DNA of 61,904 nucleotides from Armatimonadota bacterium (lineage in GTDB: Bacteria; Armatimonadota; UBA5829), in contig JBDKUO010000056.1 of the NCBI GenBank assembly GCA_039679645.1, forward strand, positions 1 to 61,904, written 5' to 3'. The notes below the pieces were generated by a model that worked only from the letters and a program-made list of their open reading frames with translations, did no database searches and was not told where the DNA came from. Shown here one piece after another: positions 19,186 through 26,448 of this stretch (position 1 is the stretch's first letter; each line of letters starts with the position of its first letter). Position numbers and translations under genes: made by a program.

Positions 19186-20457
19186 TTGTTGGAACACATC
19201 GACGAACTCATACAGGAACTCGGCAATCCAGATAATGACATCCAGCTAAAAGCTGAATGTGCGCTTATACGCTCAGGCAAAGCATCTGTGGAGCGATTAA
19301 TAGAGGCGACCAAGCATGCTAACCCACAGGTGCGCTGGAGAGCTGCTTTCTCCCTTGGTGAAATAGGTGACCAACGCAGATACCCGGCTGTGCTTGCGCT
19401 GTTTGACGATGAAGATACGCAAGTGCGAGCTGATGCTGTTGATGCGGCTGGAAAACTCGGTGGGATAAAATCAATCGAGCCATTGTCAAAAGTTATATTG
19501 GATGCATTGAATGATCCCCATGCAGCAACGCATGCTGCATTTGCGCTTATGTGGATGGGCAATGTGGCTTTGCCTGCCTTGCTGGACATCTGGCAATGCG
19601 GGACGCATGAAGCACGCAAAGCTGTTGTTCAACCAATAGGGGAAATTGGAAACCCGGCAGCAATCGAACCATTGGCGGAATACCTCAATGATGAGTCTCT
19701 CCGTTTCGATGTCGCTTCATCACTCGGCAAGCTGGGTGATATCCGTGCACTTGATCTCTTAATTGATTACATGTGCAACCGATGGGGTGACTATTCAGAG
19801 GGAAGTGCTGAATGGGGGTTGATTGGACTGGGCACGTTAGCAGTGGAACGCCTAATTGAAGTGACGGTCAATGGTTCACCGGAAGCAAAAAAGGAAGCTA
19901 TACATGCCTTGGGTGAGATAGGTGACGCTTCGGCAATTGACAGACTGACCGAATTACTTGATGTGCCTGAACTTGATTACACTGCGTTGATTTCACTTGG
20001 CAAATGCGGTGATAAACGTGTGCTGCCCAGACTTCTTGAAATAGTGCAAGAAGCAGATGAAGACTGGGACACCGAAGTCGCTGGAGCGATAGGTATATTT
20101 GGAGATGAGGCCGTTGAAGAATTATCACGGATTGCAAATCTCGGCGTTAAGCACTCAAGAGAGATGGTTGCATGTGCTCTCAGCAACATCGCATCTGAAA
20201 AATCGATTGGCATTCTGGAGTGCATGCTGACTGACCCTGATAGTGACGTCCGCACCTGGGTTCTGGAATCGATTTGGGAAATTGGTTCAGGAAATCTGCC
20301 TGTTTTCGGTCAGCGGTGTCTGGACCTGATCGAAACGCTTCTTGATGATGCCGGCAATAAAGTTCGCAGCCGCGCTGCTTCCTGGAGTTGTGATCTGCGT
20401 CAGGACCTTGGCCAGCCATTCAATCCGGTGGCCTGGTCATTGGTGGGGAACTATTGA
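19186..20457 (+). CDS. HEAT-repeat protein (PBS-lyase-type repeats)
   Basis: The 423-residue protein consists almost wholly of HEAT-like helical repeats with the recurring pattern VRxRAAxxLGExGD (PQVRWRAAFSLGEIGD, TQVRADAVDAAGKLGG, EAKKEAIHALGEIGD, SDVRTWVLESIWEIGS). Such solenoids serve as protein-binding scaffolds; PBS-lyase-type repeats also occur in phycobilin lyases, but nothing here suggests pigment. The start is TTG at 19186 (or the next TTG) with GAGGGAGA just upstream. With the toxin-antitoxin pair that follows, it separates rmlC from rmlB and looks like an insertion into the sugar operon. Confidence 0.85.
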   Translation: MLEHIDELIQELGNPDNDIQLKAECALIRSGKASVERLIEATKHANPQVRWRAAFSLGEIGDQRRYPAVLALFDDEDTQVRADAVDAAGKLGGIKSIEPLSKVILDALNDPHAATHAAFALMWMGNVALPALLDIWQCGTHEARKAVVQPIGEIGNPAAIEPLAEYLNDESLRFDVASSLGKLGDIRALDLLIDYMCNRWGDYSEGSAEWGLIGLGTLAVERLIEVTVNGSPEAKKEAIHALGEIGDASAIDRLTELLDVPELDYTALISLGKCGDKRVLPRLLEIVQEADEDWDTEVAGAIGIFGDEAVEELSRIANLGVKHSREMVACALSNIASEKSIGILECMLTDPDSDVRTWVLESIWEIGSGNLPVFGQRCLDLIETLLDDAGNKVRSRAASWSCDLRQDLGQPFNPVAWSLVGNY

Positions 20458-20474
20458 TTTTATGCGCCATACTG

Positions 20475-20509
20475 TTGTCACATTGTCGGAAATGTGGTAT
20501 ATAGTATAC
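20475..20509 (+). promoter_or_regulatory. Toxin-antitoxin promoter with internal inverted repeat
   Basis: TTGTCA and TATATA are 17 bases apart. The spacer holds an inverted repeat CACATT/AATGTG (20479-20496), and a GTATATAGTATAC near-palindrome follows. This suits autorepression by the AbrB-like antitoxin; the operator role is inferred from position. Confidence 0.6.
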
Positions 20510-20523
20510 GTGAGGTGATTTGT

Positions 20524-20781
20524 ATGACAACTGCACATCTTTCCGACAAATGGCAGATTACCGTGCCGCTGAGTATTCGTAAGGCTCTCGGCCTTAAGCA
20601 GAGGGCAAAAGTAGAGATTGAATTGCGAGATAATGAAGCTGTCTTGCGCCCAGTGAGGTCTGTGAGAGAAGTTCGCGGCATATTTCACGAGGCAGCCAAG
20701 AATAAACCTGCTAACTGGGAAACGGTGCGAACAGAGACCGAAAAGATGATTGCGGAAGAGGCAGCCAATGAAGGCAGGTAG
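20524..20781 (+). CDS. AbrB/MazE-type antitoxin
   Basis: The 85-residue protein starts with a swapped-hairpin DNA-binding domain (LSDKWQITVPLSIRKALGL, residues 6-24, then VEIEL and AVLRPV). Its C-terminal half is helical and charged, as expected for a region that wraps and neutralises a toxin. The ATG at 20524 is preceded by GAGGTGAT; an upstream in-frame ATG at 20494 overlaps the promoter. It overlaps the PIN toxin gene by 14 bases. Together they form a type II VapBC-like toxin-antitoxin module. Confidence 0.9.
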   Translation: MTTAHLSDKWQITVPLSIRKALGLKQRAKVEIELRDNEAVLRPVRSVREVRGIFHEAAKNKPANWETVRTETEKMIAEEAANEGR

Positions 20782-21196
20782 CAAACCCTTTGCAATCGAC
20801 GCCAATGTTATTTTACGATACCTGCTCCAGGACAATGAAGAACTGACTCCAAAAGCGGACGCAATAATTGAAGGCGTTGAAGATGGGAAGTTGCAAGTGC
20901 TTTGTGAGCCGGTGACTTTGTCCGAGGTCGTATATGTTCTCTTTCGCTTTTATGAGCAGGAAAGAAGCGTAATATACAAAGGCTTGGAGCCTATAGTGAA
21001 AATGGACGGATTTCTTATGCCGGACAAATCCCGGTATATTCATGCACTGGAATTGTTTGCAAATGATATCCCCCATTTTGGCGATGCCTGTGCCTGCGCA
21101 GCCGCATTGGAGCAGTGCAAAGGGCGTTTGCTGTCATTTGACAGGAAGCTGTCAAGTGTCAATGGAGTGAGCAGGTTCGAGGAACCGGAGAAGTGA
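20768..21196 (+). CDS. PIN-domain ribonuclease toxin (VapC-like)
   Basis: The 142-residue toxin keeps the PIN acidic residues: FAIDANVILRYLL (Asp10), LSEVVYVL (Glu near 52), HFGDACACAAA (Asp near 102) and LLSFDRKL (Asp near 125). PIN toxins cut RNA, often tRNA or rRNA, with magnesium held by these residues. The start MKAGSKPF lies inside the antitoxin gene, so the two are translationally coupled. The gene after it overlaps by 4 bases. The target RNA cannot be predicted from sequence. Confidence 0.92.
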   Translation: MKAGSKPFAIDANVILRYLLQDNEELTPKADAIIEGVEDGKLQVLCEPVTLSEVVYVLFRFYEQERSVIYKGLEPIVKMDGFLMPDKSRYIHALELFANDIPHFGDACACAAALEQCKGRLLSFDRKLSSVNGVSRFEEPEK

Positions 21197-21396
21197 ACGA
21201 CAACGCACCTTGCGAACAGCGGAGTCCCAAGCAGAGAACCTTTGATTTCATCTATGCAATTGCAAAAGGAATTACTAATTTTCTGATGCTCGTTAGAGCA
21301 TTAGGCGTATGCTTTTTGATCTGGGGTCTTATAGTGCTGTTGCAAAGCGATTTGCATTTTTGGTTCTACCACAATAACTGCAAACTCATAAACTGA
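21193..21396 (+). CDS. Small predicted membrane protein, 67 residues
   Basis: The ORF starts with a GTG that overlaps the PIN-toxin stop (GTGA), which suggests translational coupling. The product has a polar N-terminus and one strongly hydrophobic segment (about residues 30-52, VRALGVCFLIWGLIVLL). I recognise no family. It could be an accessory of the toxin-antitoxin module or an unselected ORF; the coupling and composition make a real gene somewhat more likely than not. Confidence 0.45.
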   Translation: MNDNAPCEQRSPKQRTFDFIYAIAKGITNFLMLVRALGVCFLIWGLIVLLQSDLHFWFYHNNCKLIN

Positions 21397-21418
21397 CAAC
21401 CGAGGACTGATAACCAAC

Positions 21419-22426
21419 ATGAAAAACCTTCTCGTCACCGGCGGTGCCGGGTTTATTGGAAGCAATTTTGTAAGATATATTCTCGGCAGGCACGATGACC
21501 TGAGCATCACGGTCTTTGACGCTCTCACGTATGCCGGTCACCTGGAGAACATGGAGGATGTAAGGGACAACCCCAGGTTCATGTTCGTGAAGGGTGATAT
21601 CAGAAATGCCGATGATGTGGCAAAGCCGGTAGATGACGCGGATATAGTGCTCAACTTCGCAGCCGAAAGCCATGTGGATAGATCGATCAACGACGCAGAA
21701 AACACCATGACCACTAACGTGATGGGTGTCTTCACACTCTGCGAGGCTGCCAAAAAGTACGGCGTAGAGAAGTTCATACAGATATCTACGGACGAGGTCT
21801 ATGGCGATATTGAAGAGGGTTTCTCAAAAGAGACCGACCCCGTATCGCCCAACAGCCCCTACTCGGCAGGTAAAGCCGGGGGTGAGCTGCTTGCGAAGTC
21901 GTATTACCGCACTTACGGCCTGCCCGTGATGGTCACCCGAGGCTCGAACACGTATGGACCATATCAGCAGCCCGAGAAGCTGGTCCCGCTGTTTGTATCA
22001 AACGCGATGGAAGGCAAGCCCCTGCCCGTCTACGGTGACGGCATGCAGATACGCGACTGGCTGCACGTGCTCGATCACTGCTCAGGCATCGAGACAGTAA
22101 TGCTCAAGGGTGAGCCGGGCGAGATTTACAATATAGGCGGCAACAATCAGCGCCCGAATATCGAGATCATCAAGATCATCCTCGAGGTTACTGGTAAGGA
22201 CGAGAGCCTGATAAAGCATGTGCAGGATCGTCCAGGCCATGACCGCCGCTATGCTCTCGACTCCGCCAAACTCCTGGCGATGGGCTGGCCGCGCACGCAC
22301 GACTTCGAGACCGGCATGCGTGACACTATCCGCTGGTATATGGAAAACGAGTCCTGGTGGCGGCCAATCAAAGAGGGCAAGGACAACAAAGAGTTCGCGG
22401 AGAAGTGGTACGCAAATAGAAAGTAG
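21419..22426 (+). CDS. rmlB: dTDP-glucose 4,6-dehydratase
   Basis: This NAD-dependent extended short-chain dehydrogenase converts dTDP-glucose to dTDP-4-keto-6-deoxyglucose. It shows the Rossmann loop GGAGFIGSNFVRYIL (residues 8-22), ESHVDRSI, the catalytic TDEVYGD and YSAGK pair, and TRGSNTYGPYQQPEKLVP. Its 335 residues are typical. It completes the rmlA-rmlC-like-rmlB set although the HEAT and toxin-antitoxin genes intervene. No rmlD is present in the window, so the final sugar could be rhamnose or another 6-deoxyhexose. Confidence 0.97.
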   Translation: MKNLLVTGGAGFIGSNFVRYILGRHDDLSITVFDALTYAGHLENMEDVRDNPRFMFVKGDIRNADDVAKPVDDADIVLNFAAESHVDRSINDAENTMTTNVMGVFTLCEAAKKYGVEKFIQISTDEVYGDIEEGFSKETDPVSPNSPYSAGKAGGELLAKSYYRTYGLPVMVTRGSNTYGPYQQPEKLVPLFVSNAMEGKPLPVYGDGMQIRDWLHVLDHCSGIETVMLKGEPGEIYNIGGNNQRPNIEIIKIILEVTGKDESLIKHVQDRPGHDRRYALDSAKLLAMGWPRTHDFETGMRDTIRWYMENESWWRPIKEGKDNKEFAEKWYANRK

Positions 22427-22449
22427 CCTGACAACCCAAGGGATGCAAA

Positions 22450-23151
22450 ATGAGCTTGCAGCAAATATTAATCGATGAGTTAAAGGCTGCGGGGGCAGAC
22501 CTCGTCGCCTTTGCGGATATGACTGACATTCCTGAAGATATCAGGCACAATATGCCGCGCGCGATAAGTATTGCTGCTGCATTCGATCCATCGGTCATCG
22601 CCTCGGTCAAAGACGGCCCCACGGCGGAATACGATGCCGAATGCGTTCGCGTAAAGAACCTGATGAATGACCTGGGCGACAAATGCGTGAGCATTCTCAA
22701 AAGCGAGGGCTATAATGCTCTGCATAACTCGTTTTTTGGGTGCGGATTTTCTCCCGAGACTATGAGCACACCTCTTCCACATAAGACTGCTGCCACGCGG
22801 GCTGGTCTTGGCTGGATAGGCAAATGCTGCCTGCTGGTAACTGAGGAATATGGCCCTGCGGTCTCATTAATGACTGTGCACACAGATGCGCCCCTGACGG
22901 TCGCCTCACCTATAGACAATTCACGCTGCGGCGACTGCATGGCATGCGCAAAAGCCTGCCCGGTGAATGCTCCGTCAGGGAAGAATCGGGAAAAGGGGAT
23001 GGCGCGGGAGTCTTTCTTCGATGCGCTTACGTGCTATCAAAAGATAGAAGCCGGTAGGCGGGAGTTCGGCTTCGAGCTATATATATGTGGAATGTGCATA
23101 GCTGCCTGCCCTTATACTCAGGAATATATTAAGCGAAGTGGACAACCATGA
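22450..23151 (+). CDS. QueG-like 4Fe-4S double-cluster protein
   Basis: The 233-residue protein resembles the C-terminal part of epoxyqueuosine reductase (QueG): an N-terminal domain with HKTAATRAGLGWIGKCCLLV (about residues 111-130), then two ferredoxin motifs, CGDCMACAKACPVNAP and CGMCIAACPYTQEY. QueG is about 350 residues, so this is a short relative, and the cobalamin-binding segment is not convincingly present. Related stand-alone proteins are annotated as 4Fe-4S double-cluster proteins with unknown substrates. It overlaps the NlpC/P60 gene by 4 bases (ATGA), so the two are translated together. Confidence 0.8.
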   Translation: MSLQQILIDELKAAGADLVAFADMTDIPEDIRHNMPRAISIAAAFDPSVIASVKDGPTAEYDAECVRVKNLMNDLGDKCVSILKSEGYNALHNSFFGCGFSPETMSTPLPHKTAATRAGLGWIGKCCLLVTEEYGPAVSLMTVHTDAPLTVASPIDNSRCGDCMACAKACPVNAPSGKNREKGMARESFFDALTCYQKIEAGRREFGFELYICGMCIAACPYTQEYIKRSGQP

Positions 23152-24017
23152 CCACCGGCTCGCAGTCTTCAGGCCGCATCGGTGTGGTAATTCAAAACAT
23201 AGCACCCCTCAGGGCAGAGCCTGATTCAAAATCCGAACAGGTCAGCCAGGCTCTGATCGGTCAGAACGTCAAGATAGAAGACGGTTCCCACGGCTGGCTC
23301 TACGTTCAGACATGGGACACATATCGAGCCTGGATTCCGGCGGCTGCCTTGCGAATACTGCCCTCAGGTTCAGAGCCTTATGCATCCGTGGGGGCTGTAG
23401 CCATAATGCGCGAGTTGTTCGTTGACGTGCGGCGCTCTGCCTCCGACAAGTCCGAGATCCTCACTAAAGCGACTATCAGCGCTGAGCTGGAAGTGGTCAA
23501 ATCGGCAAATGATTGGGTCGAACTGCTCATGCCGGACAATCAGCATGCCTATATACGCAAGAAAGAGGCCCGGCTGGTCGATAAAGACCTGGCTCAGACT
23601 ATACCTCTGCCCGACCCGCGCAAACTTGTCGAGACAGCCGAGCAGTTCATCGGGGTGCCCTACCTTTGGGGAGGCTCATCACCATTTGGGATAGACTGCT
23701 CAGGGTTTGTTCAGCTTGTCCACAGGGTTCACGGTGTCACTCTCCTGCGTGACGCATGTTTGCAGGCGGACGACACTCGGGCCGTCCCCGTCGAGCGAGA
23801 CAGCCTCCGGGCAGGCGACCTGGTCTTCTTTGCAAGTTCCGGTGGATGTGTAAGTCATGTGGGAATGATGGTAGATAAGAAGCGTTTTATTCATTCCAGA
23901 GGCGGCTTCGGAGTCGGCATTACTCCCATCAGCGATCCATATTACACTTCCATCTATTGGGGGGCGCGAAAGATGCGCCTGGCGACCCTTGACCCGGGAG
24001 GAGGCGTGACCGGATGA
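23148..24017 (+). CDS. SH3-domain NlpC/P60 cell-wall peptidase
   Basis: The 289-residue protein has two bacterial SH3-like domains (about residues 10-65 and 78-145) and a C-terminal NlpC/P60 domain from about residue 160. The catalytic triad is visible: Cys in GIDCSGFVQLV, His in CVSHVGMMVD and a further His in FIHSRGG. The layout matches YkfC-type gamma-D-glutamyl-L-diamino acid endopeptidases that trim peptidoglycan stem peptides. No signal peptide is visible, so it may act on recycled muropeptides in the cytoplasm. It is coupled to the QueG-like gene. Confidence 0.92.
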   Translation: MTTGSQSSGRIGVVIQNIAPLRAEPDSKSEQVSQALIGQNVKIEDGSHGWLYVQTWDTYRAWIPAAALRILPSGSEPYASVGAVAIMRELFVDVRRSASDKSEILTKATISAELEVVKSANDWVELLMPDNQHAYIRKKEARLVDKDLAQTIPLPDPRKLVETAEQFIGVPYLWGGSSPFGIDCSGFVQLVHRVHGVTLLRDACLQADDTRAVPVERDSLRAGDLVFFASSGGCVSHVGMMVDKKRFIHSRGGFGVGITPISDPYYTSIYWGARKMRLATLDPGGGVTG

Positions 24018-24086
24018 CGCTTACAGGTTTCGATTATATCCGGTTTGTCGAAACTGCATGAAAGTGCGGTAAATAGAGGTTCAACA

Positions 24087-25181
24087 ATGTCAAAGAACAA
24101 GGGAATCGGGATAATAGGCTACGGCGGGTTCGGTGAGTTTATTCATAAGGCATGGGATATGATGGACAACGCAACGGTGACTGCACTCTGCGATGTCGAT
24201 TCATCGCGCGCTCCAAAGACCGGACCGAAGTTCTACACCGACTACAAAGAAATTTTTGCCGACCCTAATGTCGATATCGTATCCATAGCTACCCCACCCT
24301 CCACTCACAAAGAACTCGCGATACAGGCTATGCGCTCAGGCAAGCATGTGCTTATCGAAAAGCCTCTTGCCCTGACAGAACAAGATGGTGAAATCATCAA
24401 GCAAGTTGCCGAAGAGGCAGGCCGTGTAGCGACAGTCAACTTTGTGCTTCGACATAATCCTATCGTTGAACTGCTGCATGAGATCACGGAAAGCGAAGTC
24501 TTCGGGAAGCTCAGGAGAGTCGATCTGAAAAACTATGCCATGCAGGACACCGTGCCGGAAGGGCACTGGTTTTGGAACCCCGATATCAGCGGCAGGATAC
24601 TGCTCGAACACGGAGTGCACTTTTTCGACCTCGCAAGCTGGATGATAGGCACGAAGGCCAAGGATGCTTTCTCTCTCGGAGTCGAACGAAAACCGGGGAT
24701 GGAGGACAAGGTCTTTGCCGCCGTCAAATATGAAAACGGAGTCGTGGGCACATACTGGCACTCGTTCTCCCGCCCAAGAGAACTGGAGACCACGACATTC
24801 CACTTCGCATACGACCTGGGCGAAATTGAGATGATCGGCTGGATTCCATTGCAGCTCGATATTTGGGGATGGACAGGCAACGACGGACTCGACAAACTAG
24901 AAGAGCTGCTGGGAGAAGACCAGGTTGTGGTCGATCCGATCGAGTCTCAGAAGGCGCACTCGTCCGAGTTTTTCTACGATGTGGACTATGAGGTCAACAC
25001 CGTTGTAGAGCTGGAAGAGGAGAAGCTGGAAGTCTATGCCCAAAACCTGCGTTCTATCATGGCCGATCTGATCCGAAAAATAGATGATCCCTCTCACAAA
25101 ATGCGCGTAACTATCGATGATGCCCTGGAGGCAGTGCGTATTGCCGAAAAGGCGACGCTGTTCGCGCACCCTCATGATTAA
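24087..25181 (+). CDS. Gfo/Idh/MocA family NAD(P)-dependent oxidoreductase
   Basis: The 364-residue protein has an N-terminal Rossmann fold (GIIGYGGFGEFIHKAW, residues 6-21) and the family signature HVLIEKPLALTE (about 84-95), followed by the alpha/beta substrate domain (GVHFFDLASWMIG). Members oxidise or reduce sugars, inositols and related hydroxyl compounds. GAGG lies 7 bases before MSKNKG, so that start is preferred over an upstream in-frame ATG at 24045. No neighbour reveals the substrate. A c-di-GMP riboswitch follows. Confidence 0.92.
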   Translation: MSKNKGIGIIGYGGFGEFIHKAWDMMDNATVTALCDVDSSRAPKTGPKFYTDYKEIFADPNVDIVSIATPPSTHKELAIQAMRSGKHVLIEKPLALTEQDGEIIKQVAEEAGRVATVNFVLRHNPIVELLHEITESEVFGKLRRVDLKNYAMQDTVPEGHWFWNPDISGRILLEHGVHFFDLASWMIGTKAKDAFSLGVERKPGMEDKVFAAVKYENGVVGTYWHSFSRPRELETTTFHFAYDLGEIEMIGWIPLQLDIWGWTGNDGLDKLEELLGEDQVVVDPIESQKAHSSEFFYDVDYEVNTVVELEEEKLEVYAQNLRSIMADLIRKIDDPSHKMRVTIDDALEAVRIAEKATLFAHPHD

Positions 25182-25246
25182 ATAATCTAAACTAGTATTC
25201 CTCACAGCGCAAAGCATCACTCCCATAAGGCATAACCTATACGTAA

Positions 25247-25345
25247 GCAACTACCGATAATAGCAAACCCATCGAAAGGTGGGGACGCAAAGCCAACGGG
25301 ACTAACCCGGAAAGCGGTGCAGGGTCGGATTAGCCGATCAGTTGC
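25247..25345 (+). ncRNA. Cyclic-di-GMP-I riboswitch aptamer (GEMM-I)
   Basis: The element shows the GEMM-I hallmarks in order: GCAAACCC, a CGAAAG tetraloop, GGGGACGCAAAGCC, a variable GGG...CCC arm and TTAGCCGAT, closed by a P1 stem GCAACT (25247-25252) / AGTTGC (25340-25345). By my alignment to the Vibrio Vc2 aptamer, the base before CAAACC, which reads guanine 20 of the ligand pocket, is G here. That favours c-di-GMP over the cGAMP-binding variant. It would control the small ORF at 25555. Confidence 0.88.
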
Positions 25346-25359
25346 CCGCTCGGTATGTC

Positions 25360-25527
25360 AGCCGAGCTGCCGAAGTAGGAGTTGCTGATGATCAGGCACT
25401 GCCGGCGGTAATAAGTCGTCCGGTAGACCCACGTGAAATTTGCGTGGATAGGGGTCTTGAAGTATGGGCCTCGGAGTGCGCGGCGGTTTTTGATCATCGG
25501 CAATTCTATACGGCAGCTCGGCTTTTT
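25360..25527 (+). promoter_or_regulatory. Large nested stem structure with terminator tail after the riboswitch
   Basis: An outer 13-bp perfect stem (25360-25372 with 25511-25523) is directly followed by TTTTT, as in an intrinsic terminator. Inside it a second 13-bp stem (25382-25394 with 25491-25503, one G-U pair) encloses further helices: GCACT/AGTGC (25396-25400 with 25475-25479) and a GACC..CACG...CGTG..GGTC hairpin (about 25426-25456). It is a compact RNA of about 165 bases, far larger than a normal expression platform. Confidence 0.7.
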
Positions 25528-25554
25528 CGTGCTGCTGGTCTTGGAGGCCAAAAA

Positions 25555-25749
25555 ATGATGATCCCTGAAGCGAAGCAATATCTCGGTAGAAATGTAAGCG
25601 TCACTTTCCGTGATCGTCACGGCGATCTACACACCAAGACACTGCACGTGCACGAGGTGTCGTTCGTCCCGATGTATGGCGGGTGCCTCGTTGGCGACAT
25701 CGAGGATATCTGGCTGGACAAAGTAACCAGCATAAGCGCTGTCGATTAA
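25555..25749 (+). CDS. Unknown 64-residue protein under riboswitch control
   Basis: The product is small, soluble and beta-rich in appearance (RNVSVTFRDRHGDLHTKTLHVHEVSF, residues 11-36 in two pieces, ending LDKVTSISAVD), with alternating charged and hydrophobic residues. I recognise no family; a small SH3-like or Sm-like barrel would suit the pattern. GGAGG lies 7 bases before the ATG. The frame is open upstream through the structured RNA, but no ribosome site supports a longer protein. Its position after a c-di-GMP-I aptamer suggests a role in a c-di-GMP-controlled process. Confidence 0.65.
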   Translation: MMIPEAKQYLGRNVSVTFRDRHGDLHTKTLHVHEVSFVPMYGGCLVGDIEDIWLDKVTSISAVD

Positions 25750-25773
25750 GTAATGCATGGTTAGTCGCAAGCA

Positions 25774-25839
25774 ACCATGCAATTTACTAAGCGTAAATTG
25801 CTTAAGACCATGCAATTTACTAAGCGTAAATTGCTTAAG
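25774..25839. repeat. Tandem 33-bp direct repeat, two identical copies
   Basis: Two exact copies (25774-25806 and 25807-25839) each contain a perfect hairpin CAATTTAC-TAAGC-GTAAATTG and end in CTTAAG. They lie just downstream of the riboswitch-controlled ORF. Confidence 0.9.
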
Positions 25840-26013
25840 GTGTGACTTTGAGCGGCCGCATCATTCGACCATCGGGGCTTGGTCGGTCAATGACCGGCAT
25901 GATCAGCGGTTTATGAGTGTTGAATTGAGAATGGGAGCTTTACCGGGGAGGTGAGCGCAAGTTCGGCTAAGGCTGAATACAATTGAATATCGAAAAATTG
26001 AATAGCGACCTCA

Positions 26014-26058
26014 AGCCCGGCCTCACACACGGGAGAACTACCAATCAGGCCGGGCTTA
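26014..26058. terminator. Long inverted repeat between convergent genes
   Basis: AAGCCCGGCCT and AGGCCGGGCTT form a perfect 11-bp stem around a 23-base loop, followed by AATTATG. It lies between the convergent genes at 25555 and 26103 and probably terminates both, although neither side has a long T run. Confidence 0.6.
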
Positions 26059-26102
26059 ATTATGTACAAATACAAAATATAAAATAATCAATACTAAATT
26101 TG

Positions 26103-26315
26103 TCAGGCTGCTTTGTGGCGTTTATTGTGCTTCAATAACTTCAACTGCTCGCACTCCAGGCTCTCGCAAATTTCCTGAGGCTGCCAGCCTTTTGTCATCA
26201 GCGCGCACTCAGGGCCGTTTGTGTACGGGCAGTAGAAGTCACTGTCATCAGTGTCCTGCGCGCCGAAGAGCATATCATCATCAGTATTGAACTCATTCAT
26301 CCAATACGAATCCAT
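26103..26315 (-). CDS. Small acidic Cys-containing protein, 70 residues
   Basis: The product is acidic in its first half (NTDDDMLFGAQDTDDSDFY) and has four cysteines (CPYTNGPEC and ICESLEC) that could bind a metal, then a basic tail (KLLKHNKRHKAA). I recognise no family. An unusually strong Shine-Dalgarno site (GAGGGGGGAT) lies 7 bases before the ATG, which makes a real gene likely. It is divergent from the rhamnosidase gene. Confidence 0.65.
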   Translation of the reverse strand: MDSYWMNEFNTDDDMLFGAQDTDDSDFYCPYTNGPECALMTKGWQPQEICESLECEQLKLLKHNKRHKAA

Positions 26316-26448
26316 TGCAAATCCCCCCTCGGGAAAGATACACCATATTTTCGGTCGGCAATTTGCAGAACTTAAGGGTCTATGCGGAAGCGTGTTATGA
26401 TGCTATACTGTGCAAAATGTTATTGATATCGAAAGGAGCTTTGCCGAG

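Larger units (their letters stand above)
25750..26102. other. Gene-free region with tandem hairpin repeat and terminator-like stem
   Basis: No ORF here looks coding. It holds the 33-bp tandem repeat (25774-25839), a CGGTCAATGACCG palindrome near 25890 and the long inverted repeat at 26014-26058. It could contain a small RNA, but no known class was recognised. Confidence 0.5.

Noticed and set aside
25360-25550. Group I or group II self-splicing intron behind the riboswitch
   Set aside because: At about 165 bases the element is too small for a group I core, and no conserved P7 or domain V sequence was found.
25342-25554. N-terminal extension of the 64-residue ORF through the structured RNA
   Set aside because: The frame is open, but the region is occupied by extensive base pairing and a terminator, while a strong ribosome site precedes the ATG at 25555.
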